Source of the DNA: Prevotella sp. E2-28
GTDB taxonomy: Bacteria; Bacteroidota; Bacteroidia; Bacteroidales; Bacteroidaceae
Direction of reading: 5' to 3'
Length of the DNA stretch: 64,000 nucleotides
NCBI RefSeq assembly: GCF_022024055.1
Contig: NZ_CP091788.1
Span: 3,286,001-3,350,000, forward strand
Every line of letters starts with the position of its first letter. Position 1 is the first letter of the stretch. This document shows positions 17,024 through 25,982 of the stretch, one piece after another. Below the pieces are notes generated by a model that was given only the letters and a program-made list of their open reading frames with translations, did no database searches and had not been told where the DNA came from. The position numbers and the translations under genes are program-made.

Positions 17024-17055
17024 CAAAGATAGGTATTTTTTGTTTATCATCCAAA
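17024..17055 (-). promoter_or_regulatory. Consensus promoter of the candidate small RNA
   Basis: TTTG-N20-TATCTTTG on the minus strand (17052-17055 and 17024-17031). It lies downstream of the tiny ORF at 17073-17153 and upstream of no protein gene. Confidence 0.7.
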
Positions 17056-17072
17056 CTTTTTCCCAATTTTTT

Positions 17073-17153
17073 CTAAAGAGATTCGTATTCTTTCTGTGCA
17101 TACGCCATCATACTACAGAAAGCCAAAAGCATCAGTAAAACACTTTTCCTCAT
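17073..17153 (-). pseudogene. Signal-peptide-only ORF, likely remnant of an exported-protein gene
   Basis: Encodes 26 residues, MRKSVLLMLLAFCSMMAYAQ then KEYESL and a stop. The first 20 residues are a complete signal peptide ending in the AYAQ cleavage pattern usual here. Six residues after cleavage is too little for a folded product, so a truncated gene is the simplest reading; the similarity of QKEYESL to the QEYDGL that follows the signal peptide of the nearby 17646 GLPGLI protein is suggestive. A genuine small exported peptide is the alternative. Confidence 0.45.
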
Positions 17154-17341
17154 AGCCTTTACGTTTTTAGTTGTCGAAATTTTCTGTAAATATAGGAAAA
17201 ATTGTAATTAACTCCAATTTTTTTTTGGGGGGGGCACTTCAGACCTGTCCCGCTGATCTCCACCATCAACCTGTTTGCCAAACAGAACTTACAGATAGTC
17301 AACCAAAATGATTAATAAGATTTGCAGACATGGTTCCTAAT

Positions 17342-17536
17342 GCAGAAAGCCCGTCCGTTGGGGACGGACTATCTGTCCGCTATGGACAGACTAAGAGTCC
17401 GCACACTTCGGACTATCTTTTATCAATAGTGAGGGGCTGTTGAGGGTGTGGTGAGGGTGAGTGTAGGATTGGAAGCATCCTCAACCTCTCAGGATTCCTT
17501 TATATAAGGGCATTTTGAGAGATTTGAGTGAGGATG
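17342..17536 (+). repeat. GC-rich hairpin repeat element (copy D)
   Basis: Starts with a cluster of small hairpins (GTCCGT-TGGGG-ACGGAC, CTGTCC-GCTAT-GGACAG, AGTCCG-CACACTT-CGGACT), then modules of the type GTGAGGGTGAGTGTAGG, and ends ATTTGAGTGAGG. The hairpin cluster and the terminal module recur in inverted orientation in the larger element at 57299-57590. This copy has one arm only and looks decayed. The surrounding 17154-17341 shows a poly-T/poly-G run and nothing else I can name. Confidence 0.6.
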
Positions 17537-17645
17537 GGCGAAAATTTGAAAAAAGAATCACTTCAGTTATGTAAAAAACAATAAAGTCTTTTGACAATAA
17601 ACAACTGTTTTCTCTGTTATTATAATAGAACTAGAATTAATCACC

Positions 17646-18596
17646 ATGCCTATGAAGAAATTGATAACAACCATGTTTGTCCTCGTGCTGACGATTGGAG
17701 CGCAGGGACAAGAATACGATGGATTGGATGACATCGTGGCAACAATTAACACAACTAAAATCCATCAAGACAGCATCGACACATCGAGATTAGTAGCCGT
17801 GTACGACTATGAGTGCAGGACGCAGGATGCGGAGGGTAAGGCCGTAACAGACCGGATGAAGCTCTGCGTACTTGTGGGACAGCATTGTACGCGCAGTTTC
17901 CCCTATCGAAAGTATCGTATGGAAAGACAATGGGCAGCAGGAAACACGGACATGCGTAGTCGCAAGGGGACCGATGGGAAACTGGAGTTTCTGGAGGGTT
18001 GGGACTTCATTGGCGATGATGAGTTTCCGCTGTTCAAGGCGGAGTCTTATTGCTTCATGCCAGAGGTTTGGACAAACTATCCCGATGGCAAGGTAACCGT
18101 GCGCGATGCCATCGTGCCTACTATCTACGAGACAAGGGAGGAACGCATTCCCATCAAATGGGAATTGACCAACGACTCGCTGGCCACCTGCTTGTTGCAC
18201 GGACTGCATTGGACGGTGCGCTACGATGAGGATATCCCCACATCGGCAGGCCCTTGGAAACTCTGTGGACTACCAGGCCTGATTGTTGAGGCCGTGAGTG
18301 AGGACAGCATCCACCACTTCACGCTCACCGACGTCCAGCACGTTGCCGCCCCTATCTACTACGAGACCAGCGCCATCACCATAAAGACCTCAGAGGCGAA
18401 ACTTATCAAGAACCGCCTCAAAGTATTCGGCAACAAAATCTACGCCAAGAATCCTTTGTACTATGTTACAAACAGACACTCGGCTGATGAAATATATACC
18501 GACGACGGCAGCTTCATCAACGGCTACTTCGTGCATTACGATTCTGAGCGCAAAGCCAACGAAGCGCATGTGTATCAACCATTAGAGAAAGAATGA
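17646..18596 (+). CDS. GLPGLI family exported protein (paralog 1)
   Basis: 316 residues; the second Met (17652) is an equally good start and begins the usual signal peptide MKKLITTMFVLVLTIGAQGQ. The family signature reads AGPWKLCGLPGLIVEA at about 201-216. Elsewhere it has VAVYDYECRTQDAEGKAVTDRM, shared almost word for word with paralog 3. The extreme C-terminus is AHVYQPLEKE. The family is widespread in Bacteroidota and has no established function; members typically lie beside TonB-receptor-like proteins, as here. First of three tandem paralogs, 67 bases ahead of the second. Confidence 0.92.
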   Translation: MPMKKLITTMFVLVLTIGAQGQEYDGLDDIVATINTTKIHQDSIDTSRLVAVYDYECRTQDAEGKAVTDRMKLCVLVGQHCTRSFPYRKYRMERQWAAGNTDMRSRKGTDGKLEFLEGWDFIGDDEFPLFKAESYCFMPEVWTNYPDGKVTVRDAIVPTIYETREERIPIKWELTNDSLATCLLHGLHWTVRYDEDIPTSAGPWKLCGLPGLIVEAVSEDSIHHFTLTDVQHVAAPIYYETSAITIKTSEAKLIKNRLKVFGNKIYAKNPLYYVTNRHSADEIYTDDGSFINGYFVHYDSERKANEAHVYQPLEKE

Positions 18597-18663
18597 CTAT
18601 TAAACTTAAAGAAAGGAATGCCGTCTAACAAAAAAGCATATTCAACCACAAACAACCAAGACA

Positions 18664-19566
18664 ATGAAAACTAAACTTACTATTATCCTTTTATTTGTTG
18701 TCAACATCGTGTCAGCACAGATGCTTACACGGGGCAACGAGAAGCTTGACACTTTGTGCCAGACAAAGTTCACAGCAGTTTATCAGTATTCCATCCACAC
18801 ATCCGATGCGGAAGGTCATCCAGTAACCGACTCCATTTGCTTGGCTTTACAGGTGGGCGACGGGGTGTGGAAAACATGGACTTACCAACGCTATCTGTTT
18901 CAGCAGCAAAGAGATGAAGAGATAGGTGAAGACCACTATTGGTTCATGCAAAACGAGGCACTGATGCATATCGCCACAACGACGATTGGTCATCCAGAAG
19001 GTAAGACCACCACACTCGAATCGATTCCACCATTTCAGTATGAAGTAACTGAAGATACAGAAATTCCGACATGGAATATGGTAGAAGGAAACGACTCTAT
19101 TTGCAGCTATCTGTGCCAAAAAGCAAAAGGAAAGTTTCGCGGCAAGACCTGGAATGTGCTTTATGCTGAGGACATTCCCACCGCTGCTGGTCCTTGGAAA
19201 TTACAGGGATTACCAGGCTTGATAACATACGCTACAGACGATAAGGGTATCCATACGTTCAAACTCATCGGAATCTATCAAGAAACCTCTCCCATCACCT
19301 ATTCTGCTGGTTCTATGGTTTCAAAGTTCTCCATGGAAGAGCGTCGTATGATAACGGTTGTGACACCATACGAGAAGGCTACAAGAGCGCAGATGATGAA
19401 ACAGAAAAAGAACGTATTTGGCAATCGCTTATACCTGACCAATCCCACATTTTATATGGCTGGTACGAAGGAAATCCTGAATATAGGGCAAAAGGGGGGA
19501 AATTATCAATTCGTGGGAGGACTATATATACCAGATAAGGCTCATAAATATCAACCATTAGAATAA
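18664..19566 (+). CDS. GLPGLI family exported protein (paralog 2)
   Basis: 300 residues with a signal peptide ending NIVSAQ (about residue 19). Signature AGPWKLQGLPGLITYA at about 175-190, preceded by WNVLYAEDIPTA. It diverges more from paralogs 1 and 3 than they do from each other, but it keeps the DAEGHPVTDS segment and the C-terminal AHKYQPLE. Its TAA stop overlaps the ATG of the next gene (TAATG), so translation of paralogs 2 and 3 is probably coupled. Confidence 0.92.
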   Translation: MKTKLTIILLFVVNIVSAQMLTRGNEKLDTLCQTKFTAVYQYSIHTSDAEGHPVTDSICLALQVGDGVWKTWTYQRYLFQQQRDEEIGEDHYWFMQNEALMHIATTTIGHPEGKTTTLESIPPFQYEVTEDTEIPTWNMVEGNDSICSYLCQKAKGKFRGKTWNVLYAEDIPTAAGPWKLQGLPGLITYATDDKGIHTFKLIGIYQETSPITYSAGSMVSKFSMEERRMITVVTPYEKATRAQMMKQKKNVFGNRLYLTNPTFYMAGTKEILNIGQKGGNYQFVGGLYIPDKAHKYQPLE

Positions 19567-20426
19567 TGAGAACAATCTTAGTGACCTGCCTTGCCCTTAC
19601 GCTAGCGATAGGAGCGCAAGGGCAAACAGAGGCAATTGACACGGCACAGTTTGTGGCTGTGTACGACTACGAGTGCAGAACGCAAGATGGTGAGGACACA
19701 CCCGTCACGGACAAGATGCAGATTGTGGTGCAAGTAGGACGAACGGTAACGAAGTCAATGCCACGCTCGACCTACATGAAGACAAACGAGACTGTAGAAG
19801 ATGAAGACCTGATCATGGCAGAGCATCAGGAGACGCTGATGCACATGCCAACGGTATGGACGTGCTTACCCAACGGACAGACCACCGTGCGCGACAGGAT
19901 TTTCCCACATGAGTTTGAGGGCATTGAGCCGACACCAGACATCGCGTGGACACTCACCGACGATACCGTGACCATTAACGGATACTTCTGTCAGCAGGCC
20001 ACAGCAACGTTCCGAGGCGTCACCTGGACAGTATGCTATACCGAGGAGATTCCTTCATCTGCAGGACCATGGCGACTGCGCGGACTGCCTGGATTGATTA
20101 TCAAGGCAGAGAATGAGGCACACACGTTCTGCCTTGCGGAGTTAAGACAGAACCATACGCCCATCACAGCGCCAGAGAAGAGTCCCAACGTACAGTGCAT
20201 GACATACGCCAAACTACTGAAGCATCGCAGCGATGTGTACGGCAATCGTCAGTATGCTAAGAATCCCCTCTTTCACGTGCCCAACCTTAACGGCAACTCT
20301 CTTTCCTTAGGCGGGAGCATCCATCACATGACCGTCATTGAAATGGGAGGCCAACAATTTGCGTATGCTGACGGCTTCCCCTTACTGACAAAGGCACATG
20401 TGTATCAGCCATTGGAAATAGAATAA
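19566..20426 (+). CDS. GLPGLI family exported protein (paralog 3)
   Basis: 286 residues with signal peptide MRTILVTCLALTLAIGAQGQ. Signature AGPWRLRGLPGLIIKA at about 166-181. It shares VAVYDYECRTQDGEDTPVTDKM with paralog 1 and ends AHVYQPLEIE. The start overlaps the stop of paralog 2, and the receptor-like gene begins 7 bases after its stop, so all four genes look like one operon. Confidence 0.92.
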   Translation: MRTILVTCLALTLAIGAQGQTEAIDTAQFVAVYDYECRTQDGEDTPVTDKMQIVVQVGRTVTKSMPRSTYMKTNETVEDEDLIMAEHQETLMHMPTVWTCLPNGQTTVRDRIFPHEFEGIEPTPDIAWTLTDDTVTINGYFCQQATATFRGVTWTVCYTEEIPSSAGPWRLRGLPGLIIKAENEAHTFCLAELRQNHTPITAPEKSPNVQCMTYAKLLKHRSDVYGNRQYAKNPLFHVPNLNGNSLSLGGSIHHMTVIEMGGQQFAYADGFPLLTKAHVYQPLEIE

Positions 20427-20433
20427 GACAGAT

Positions 20434-23034
20434 ATGAAACGACTCCTGTACATTATATTATATATCGCGTCGGTGGCGACAGCATCAGCTCAGGTAAAGG
20501 TGACGGGGCGGGTGACCGATCTGCACAGCAAACCCGTGAGCGATGTCATCGTGAAATTGACGAGTGGCACGAAGACGTTGGCGTTCACCAGCACGAACGT
20601 GAAAGGCGAGTATGGTCTAGAACTAAAGAGCGCGCCGAGTGGTGAGGTATCGTTTCTGTTCAACCACGTCAGCTATGAGAAAGAGTCGAAAAAACTAACG
20701 CTCAAGGAGAAAGCCATCAAGGTAGATATGGTGCTGACGCCTAAGGAAGTTTCGCTGAAGGAAGTGACGGTGAAGCCAGACCCGTTGAAGCAGAGAGGCG
20801 ACACACTCTCCTATAACCTAGCCTCATTCCTCAAGAAAGGTGATGTGACACTCGAAGACGGATTAAAAAATCTGCCAGGCATCAGCATTGCGGATAATGG
20901 TGCCATCAGCTACATGGGCAAAGGCATTTCCGACTTCTACATTGGCGGGCTCGACATGCTGGGTGGTCGCTATAATCTTGCCACAAAGAATATCCCTGCC
21001 GAATATGCTACTCAGGTGGATATCATGAAGCATCACAAGCATCGCAAAATAGATGCCGACGAGGAAAGCGATGCCGTTGCAATCAATATTAAGTTGAGCA
21101 AAAAGGCACAGTTTAAGCCATTTGGACAACCAGAGTTTGGCGTTGGCATGAGGGAGAATAAACTTCTGTATGCAGCAGGTGTTACAGAGATGTTATTTAC
21201 TGACAACTTCCAGTTGCTCGCTTCTGGAAAATATAGCAACAACGGCAACTTTGGTCTCTACGATATGGTTAATCACAATGGGGGCGACAGTTTCGGTTCG
21301 CTGGCTACTAACAAACTGCCAGGATGGGGACAGGTAGGCAGCGGCGTGGGCGAATCCATCTATCGCAGAAATGGCTATGGCAGCCTCAACGCCATACAGA
21401 AGATTGACAGCGTGCGTCAAATCAGGGTTAATGCTGATTATACCTACGAGCGCATGAATAGCAGCGCCAGTTCTGAGGCTTACTACTTTGCAGGAGGTGA
21501 GAACATCTATATCGCCGAGTCCATCACTCCCCTTGCCAAGGCTCATCGTCCTACACTCAACATGAAGTTTGAGAACAATGCCAGCAATCACTATTTCTCT
21601 GACACATTCAGCGCAAAGGCACAGTTTCTTACGAATGAGAGTCCCTCATTGACATGCCCGGAAAGAGGAAATGATGTTGTGTTGAATAGTCAGCACAGGG
21701 ATGCCACTTCAATCAATCTGAACAACAACTTATGGACAACGATACGCATGGGAAAAAGGAAACTATCGTTTACCAGCAATGTTGAATTCATCCGCACGCC
21801 AGAGGTATTGATGCTGATGAATGAGAATGCGCAGAGAGGACAGAGTTCTCAGCTCAACACGCGTCATGGCACATCACTACAAATAAAACTTGGACGCAAA
21901 TGGAAGATAGACATGCCCGTCAGTCTCACAGCAAACTACAACTTCATTGAGACAGAACTCACAAAGCCAGACATCGCCTACCAAAGCCAGCGGATGAGCG
22001 GATGGAAACTCGTGCCAAGCATCAATCCTTCCATCTCATGGACATCGGCCGACAAGAAACTCTATTCTTCGATGGGACTCAATATGAAGCTGTTGAATCT
22101 GAACTATCTTTCGAAATACGACGACAAGCGCACCACATTGTCTGAGGTGTTTGCAGAACCTCATGTATTCCTTCGCTACACTTTCAACGGGACATCTGAA
22201 CTGACCTTCTCCAGTGGTTTCAGTAATGCTGCTGGCGACATCCTAGATCTACTTACCACGCCTGTCCAGATAAACTATCGCAGTACCTCGGCAGCATCGG
22301 GCGTGATTGGCAAGAGTCAGTCGTGGAGCAGCGATATTCGATACACCAAGCAGGTGCCCTTCAGCTACTTTACCTTTGGTGCAAATGCCAGCTACAGTCA
22401 GGGCAAACGTAATGTGCTCTCATCTAGAATAGTGAGTCAAGCAGCAACAGAGAGTACGTCGATATTCCGTGACAGCCATTCGCGATCAGCAAGTGGTGGT
22501 ATCAATGCGTCGAAGAACATTTTACCCCTTTTCACCAAGCTCTCTGCCAATGCCGATGTGTCGTGGGGCAGTAGTGAGTATATGATGCAGAGTCGCTTTG
22601 TCACATCTTACCATACGGGCTATAGTATGCGACTGCAGGCCGACGTTACGCCTTTTACTTGGCTTGAGGCCAATATCAAGGGCGACTATGGAAAGAATTT
22701 CTTACGCGCTAATTCCTCAAACCAGTCGTCAGATAATCTACGCTTTACTGGGTCGTTGGCCGTATTCCCGATACCAACTATTGAGATACGCAGTACCTGC
22801 AACTTCATGCACGATATGATAGAGCCAGACAAGTACAAGGACGTCTCCATGCTCTCTGCATCGGTTCAATACAAAACAAAGCGGGCGGTATGGAAACTCA
22901 CAGGAGAAAATCTCCTTGATGTGCGCCAATATACACGCACCTCGTTTCTAGATACCGACCGCTTTGTGCATACCACTAACCTCGTAGGTCGCACCATGAT
23001 GCTAACATGCAAACTGCTTCTGGCTAGTAAGTAA
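20434..23034 (+). CDS. TonB-receptor-like outer-membrane barrel with carboxypeptidase-regulatory domain
   Basis: 866 residues. Signal peptide (1-20), a CarboxypepD_reg-like domain (about 22-105: VKVTGRVTDLHSKPVSDVIVKL), a plug-like segment (about 130-200: TLEDGLKNLPGISIADNGAI, FYIGGLDMLGGRYNLATKNI), then a long beta-barrel ending WKLTGENLLDVRQYTRTSF. This is the usual partner layout of GLPGLI proteins. It probably works with the three GLPGLI proteins at the outer membrane, in uptake, export or assembly of something unknown. No SusD-type gene is present, which argues against an ordinary glycan-uptake locus. Confidence 0.88.
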   Translation: MKRLLYIILYIASVATASAQVKVTGRVTDLHSKPVSDVIVKLTSGTKTLAFTSTNVKGEYGLELKSAPSGEVSFLFNHVSYEKESKKLTLKEKAIKVDMVLTPKEVSLKEVTVKPDPLKQRGDTLSYNLASFLKKGDVTLEDGLKNLPGISIADNGAISYMGKGISDFYIGGLDMLGGRYNLATKNIPAEYATQVDIMKHHKHRKIDADEESDAVAINIKLSKKAQFKPFGQPEFGVGMRENKLLYAAGVTEMLFTDNFQLLASGKYSNNGNFGLYDMVNHNGGDSFGSLATNKLPGWGQVGSGVGESIYRRNGYGSLNAIQKIDSVRQIRVNADYTYERMNSSASSEAYYFAGGENIYIAESITPLAKAHRPTLNMKFENNASNHYFSDTFSAKAQFLTNESPSLTCPERGNDVVLNSQHRDATSINLNNNLWTTIRMGKRKLSFTSNVEFIRTPEVLMLMNENAQRGQSSQLNTRHGTSLQIKLGRKWKIDMPVSLTANYNFIETELTKPDIAYQSQRMSGWKLVPSINPSISWTSADKKLYSSMGLNMKLLNLNYLSKYDDKRTTLSEVFAEPHVFLRYTFNGTSELTFSSGFSNAAGDILDLLTTPVQINYRSTSAASGVIGKSQSWSSDIRYTKQVPFSYFTFGANASYSQGKRNVLSSRIVSQAATESTSIFRDSHSRSASGGINASKNILPLFTKLSANADVSWGSSEYMMQSRFVTSYHTGYSMRLQADVTPFTWLEANIKGDYGKNFLRANSSNQSSDNLRFTGSLAVFPIPTIEIRSTCNFMHDMIEPDKYKDVSMLSASVQYKTKRAVWKLTGENLLDVRQYTRTSFLDTDRFVHTTNLVGRTMMLTCKLLLASK

Positions 23035-23057
23035 TAAATTGTATCTGTTCTACTTTA

Positions 23058-24584
23058 TCACCGAGTATATTTCACTGCTTTGGCCATGTACTTTGCAGTC
23101 AGTTCATTGACATACTTTTGAGTTTTAACAGCTGCCTTGGGGAGTGAACCCGTCTGTTGTACCATAGCCGAGAATGCTTTATTTTGCTCTGTTAAGAAAT
23201 CAAGAATTGCTCTATAGGAACCTCCCATGGCATCCGCCTTTACTTTCTGGGAAAGTGGAGAATCGTTAACCGCTTTGGCTACAGCCTGAACATCGTTATC
23301 TAGCTCTTTATTCAGTTTCACAATCCTTTTAAAACTCTTTTCAATATCTTCAGCAAAGGCGTCGGAATGAGCTTTTCCTGCATTCGCCCCCATAGTAGTT
23401 TTCACTTTCCATATCTCACTGATATGTTGGTAGGTAGCTTTTATCATATTGATGGTTGGCTCAATATTCGACAATTCCTGACCCGCTTTAACCATTACCA
23501 ATGCCCTCAACCGCTCCTTTTCAGACATCTGGAAATCCGTATTATCAGCATTCTCAGGGGTGGGGTCATAAATAGGAACAGTATCCGCCTCCAGAGGTAG
23601 AACATCAACATCGTCATTACCTTGAATTTGACGTTCAGTCAGCAAGCTCTTACCAGAATAGCGGCCCACACGGCGCTCATAGAGGCGATCCTCTTCGTAC
23701 CAACCATTATGAGTAGTGATATGGTAAGTCTCACCAGGCACACAGTCGATATTCGTCCACAGCTGACAGAGCGAACCATCGGGCATCACCGTACGGATAC
23801 GGCCTACCATTGGTTTATCTAGTTCCAGAGTAAAACTGAAATTCCTATTTATCACAGGCATTGTTGCCACATAACTATCGTCGGTTACGCTATTAAGTTC
23901 CTCACCCGTTGGAGCCATATAGAATACATACAGGGAGTCTGTCAGGTCATCACCTACACGTCCTTCAAGTCTGAACACCTTCTTGGCGTCACTTGACTCC
24001 TTAGCAAAGACACTACTACTCATGCTCTTCTCAAAGAGATCGGGGCGCAGCGAAGTAAGCATATAAACAGTGCCCGCCACCTGACTCTTCTGGTCGTTCA
24101 CATATTGCCAAGTAACGGCGTAAGCATCGCGCAGCTGAGGATTCTCAGGATTCTTGCAGCACATCAGCCACATTTCCTGTTTTTTATTGGTACGGATACG
24201 CAAACTATGTCCATTCGTGCCGTTATCGGTCATAATCTTTAACTGGAATTGCTCATTGCTGCCTGGCTGGATATGCAGGAACTGATAAGCCAGAGGCTCT
24301 TCCTTTGGGAAGTTTATAGCCACTGCATTCAATACGTTGTCATTCTTCATTGCATTTGCCGAACAAATGAAAGGAACAATCTTAGTGCTCGACTCAATGA
24401 TGCCTGTGTTAGGGTTACGGTTTACAGAATACACCTGTCCCTCGTTCTGACCAAACTTATTGATAATAGCATTCAGAACGAAAATAACGTTCTCGGGCTT
24501 TTTCTGTGGGGTTGCCGTTTCGTAGGCATTTACTGTTATGATTGCGCTGCAAGCTAAGAGCAGCATGATAAATAGTCTTTTCAT
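23058..24584 (-). CDS. Exported protein of unknown function, ECF-sigma operon
   Basis: The frame opens at 24659, but I start at 24584 (MKRLFIMLLLACSAIITVNA), which begins a signal peptide and does not run into the anti-sigma gene. 508 residues. The N-terminal third contains no motif I know. Residues about 200-300 (FRLEGRVGDDLTDSLYVFYMAP, NFSFTLELDKPMVGRIRTVM) resemble the DUF4369-type domain found in Bacteroidota thioredoxin-like proteins, but no thioredoxin domain follows. The C-terminal 120 residues are helical. It is the last gene of the sigma/anti-sigma unit, 14 bases downstream of the anti-sigma gene, so it is probably the effector under that control. Confidence 0.75.
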   Translation of the reverse strand: MKRLFIMLLLACSAIITVNAYETATPQKKPENVIFVLNAIINKFGQNEGQVYSVNRNPNTGIIESSTKIVPFICSANAMKNDNVLNAVAINFPKEEPLAYQFLHIQPGSNEQFQLKIMTDNGTNGHSLRIRTNKKQEMWLMCCKNPENPQLRDAYAVTWQYVNDQKSQVAGTVYMLTSLRPDLFEKSMSSSVFAKESSDAKKVFRLEGRVGDDLTDSLYVFYMAPTGEELNSVTDDSYVATMPVINRNFSFTLELDKPMVGRIRTVMPDGSLCQLWTNIDCVPGETYHITTHNGWYEEDRLYERRVGRYSGKSLLTERQIQGNDDVDVLPLEADTVPIYDPTPENADNTDFQMSEKERLRALVMVKAGQELSNIEPTINMIKATYQHISEIWKVKTTMGANAGKAHSDAFAEDIEKSFKRIVKLNKELDNDVQAVAKAVNDSPLSQKVKADAMGGSYRAILDFLTEQNKAFSAMVQQTGSLPKAAVKTQKYVNELTAKYMAKAVKYTR

Positions 24585-24598
24585 ATTGGTTGATGTTT

Positions 24599-25276
24599 TT
24601 ATTGTTGTGCTGTTTGTTGTAAATAATGTTTTGAAATCTCCAGTTCCAGTTCTACCCATTTCAGATAGGCTTCATTTGCTTGTTTCTTTAAGAGGGCCAT
24701 CTCCTCTGGGGTATATTTCAGGTTCTCTGGACGAGTGATGGGGATATCATGCTCAGAAAGAGTTACATTACGCTCAGTTGCCTTTTCCTCAGCGGGCGCT
24801 GTTTCCTGTGCTAATAGCGGTTCCTCTGTTGTCGGTACTTCACAAATCGTTTCTTCGTCAAGCGACTCTTTGACCTTCACAGAAGCCTTGCGTATTCGCT
24901 TCACCTCAGCCACATGCATTTGTTCTGGTGTGGCAACCTCAGGTTCTTGTTGTGAGATTTCAGCGACCTTAGGTTCTTGCTTAGCAATAACAGTTTCCAA
25001 TTGTTCAGCAGTTGACTCCTGCACCTGAGCAATCTCCCCTATTGTATCTTTTGGCGGTGTAAGGAAGACGGCGATGACGGCAGCCACACAAGCAGCAGCT
25101 ATCCAAGGCCAGATGATGCGGGTACGAGCCTTGCTAGGCTTCTCTTGTGCAACCCTTTGCATCAGTCGGGCATTCAGGTCGGCAGGCATCTGCGGCAACT
25201 CCAGCTCACTCATCTGGATAGCTTCACGCAGATTATTGTCCTGCTCCCGTAGTTTATTCAGTTGTTCCTCCTTCAT
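24599..25276 (-). CDS. Membrane-anchored anti-sigma-like protein
   Basis: 225 residues. A cytoplasmic N-terminus of about 55 residues (MKEEQLNKLREQDNNLREAI... PADLNARLMQRVAQE), one membrane helix (about 58-74, IIWPWIAAACVAAVIAVFL), then an acidic, Glu/Val-rich region and a final charged helical tail (YTPEEMALLKKQANEAYLKW). The start overlaps the stop of the sigma gene by ATGA. Context and topology point to an anti-sigma factor; no zinc-binding anti-sigma motif is seen. Confidence 0.78.
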   Translation of the reverse strand: MKEEQLNKLREQDNNLREAIQMSELELPQMPADLNARLMQRVAQEKPSKARTRIIWPWIAAACVAAVIAVFLTPPKDTIGEIAQVQESTAEQLETVIAKQEPKVAEISQQEPEVATPEQMHVAEVKRIRKASVKVKESLDEETICEVPTTEEPLLAQETAPAEEKATERNVTLSEHDIPITRPENLKYTPEEMALLKKQANEAYLKWVELELEISKHYLQQTAQQ

Positions 25277-25830
25277 GATTGCAACATATTTATGATTTTA
25301 CAAAGTTTCTTTCTCGTTCTGCTTAGTTTTGAAGCCACCGTTGATGGTATCGACTCCGTGACGTAAGCTATTTCTTTCAGACTCATCTCATCGTAATAGA
25401 ACATCGTGATGACGGCTCGTTCATCGGGCGGCAGATGATTCATGGCAGCCCTGATTAGCTGTACTGTCTCGCTATTGGGATGTCCCAGGGTCTCTTCTAC
25501 CACATCATCTGATAATTCATCGGATCGGCCCTCACGATCTTCAAAGTAAAGCATCGTAGGACGTTTGTGCCTCAACCAACTCACAGCCTCGTTATAGGCT
25601 ATACGCATAATCCACGTCTTGACCGATGACTTTTCTTCGTCGTACAACTTAATATTCTTAAAGACCTTGATAAACACATCCTGATACACCTCCTCAGCAT
25701 CCTCTACTGCTGGCAGCATCCTCGCCACTTGTGCGAAGACGTCGTTGCCGTAGCGTTCGAGCGCCATCTGCTGTGCTTTGAGACTTTGTTCACGCAGTCC
25801 CAGGATCAGGTTTATGTCTGTTTCGGTCAT
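25273..25830 (-). CDS. ECF RNA polymerase sigma factor
   Basis: 185 residues with region 2 (about 25-90: FAQVARMLPAVEDAEEVYQDVFIKVFKNI, WIMRIAYNEAVSWLR) and region 4 (about 125-180: LPPDERAVITMFYYDEMSLKEIAYVTESIPSTVASKLSRTRKKL). Translationally coupled to the anti-sigma gene. The target promoters are not recognisable in the window. Confidence 0.94.
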   Translation of the reverse strand: MTETDINLILGLREQSLKAQQMALERYGNDVFAQVARMLPAVEDAEEVYQDVFIKVFKNIKLYDEEKSSVKTWIMRIAYNEAVSWLRHKRPTMLYFEDREGRSDELSDDVVEETLGHPNSETVQLIRAAMNHLPPDERAVITMFYYDEMSLKEIAYVTESIPSTVASKLSRTRKKLCKIINMLQS

Positions 25831-25892
25831 TAATTTTATGGTCTTTGTTTATATATACGAGCGAAATGGCAAAAACATTGCAATATGATAGA

Positions 25893-25934
25893 AAAAAAAT
25901 AAAAAAACGGCTGAATTGCATTGCAAAACAGCCG
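25893..25934 (-). terminator. Terminator after the DUF4468 gene
   Basis: CGGCTG (25908-25913) and CAGCCG (25929-25934) form a stem with a 15-nt loop; on the minus strand a T-rich tract follows (25893-25907). It separates the DUF4468 gene from the sigma operon. Confidence 0.72.
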
Positions 25935-25982
25935 CCAATATCATGAAAGAGTATCTAAAATCATCTGATTCTTTCGCCCTTT

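Noticed and set aside
17646..23034. Polysaccharide utilisation locus
   Set aside because: There is a receptor-like barrel but no SusD homolog, glycoside hydrolase or hybrid two-component regulator, so the Sus-type reading is not supported.
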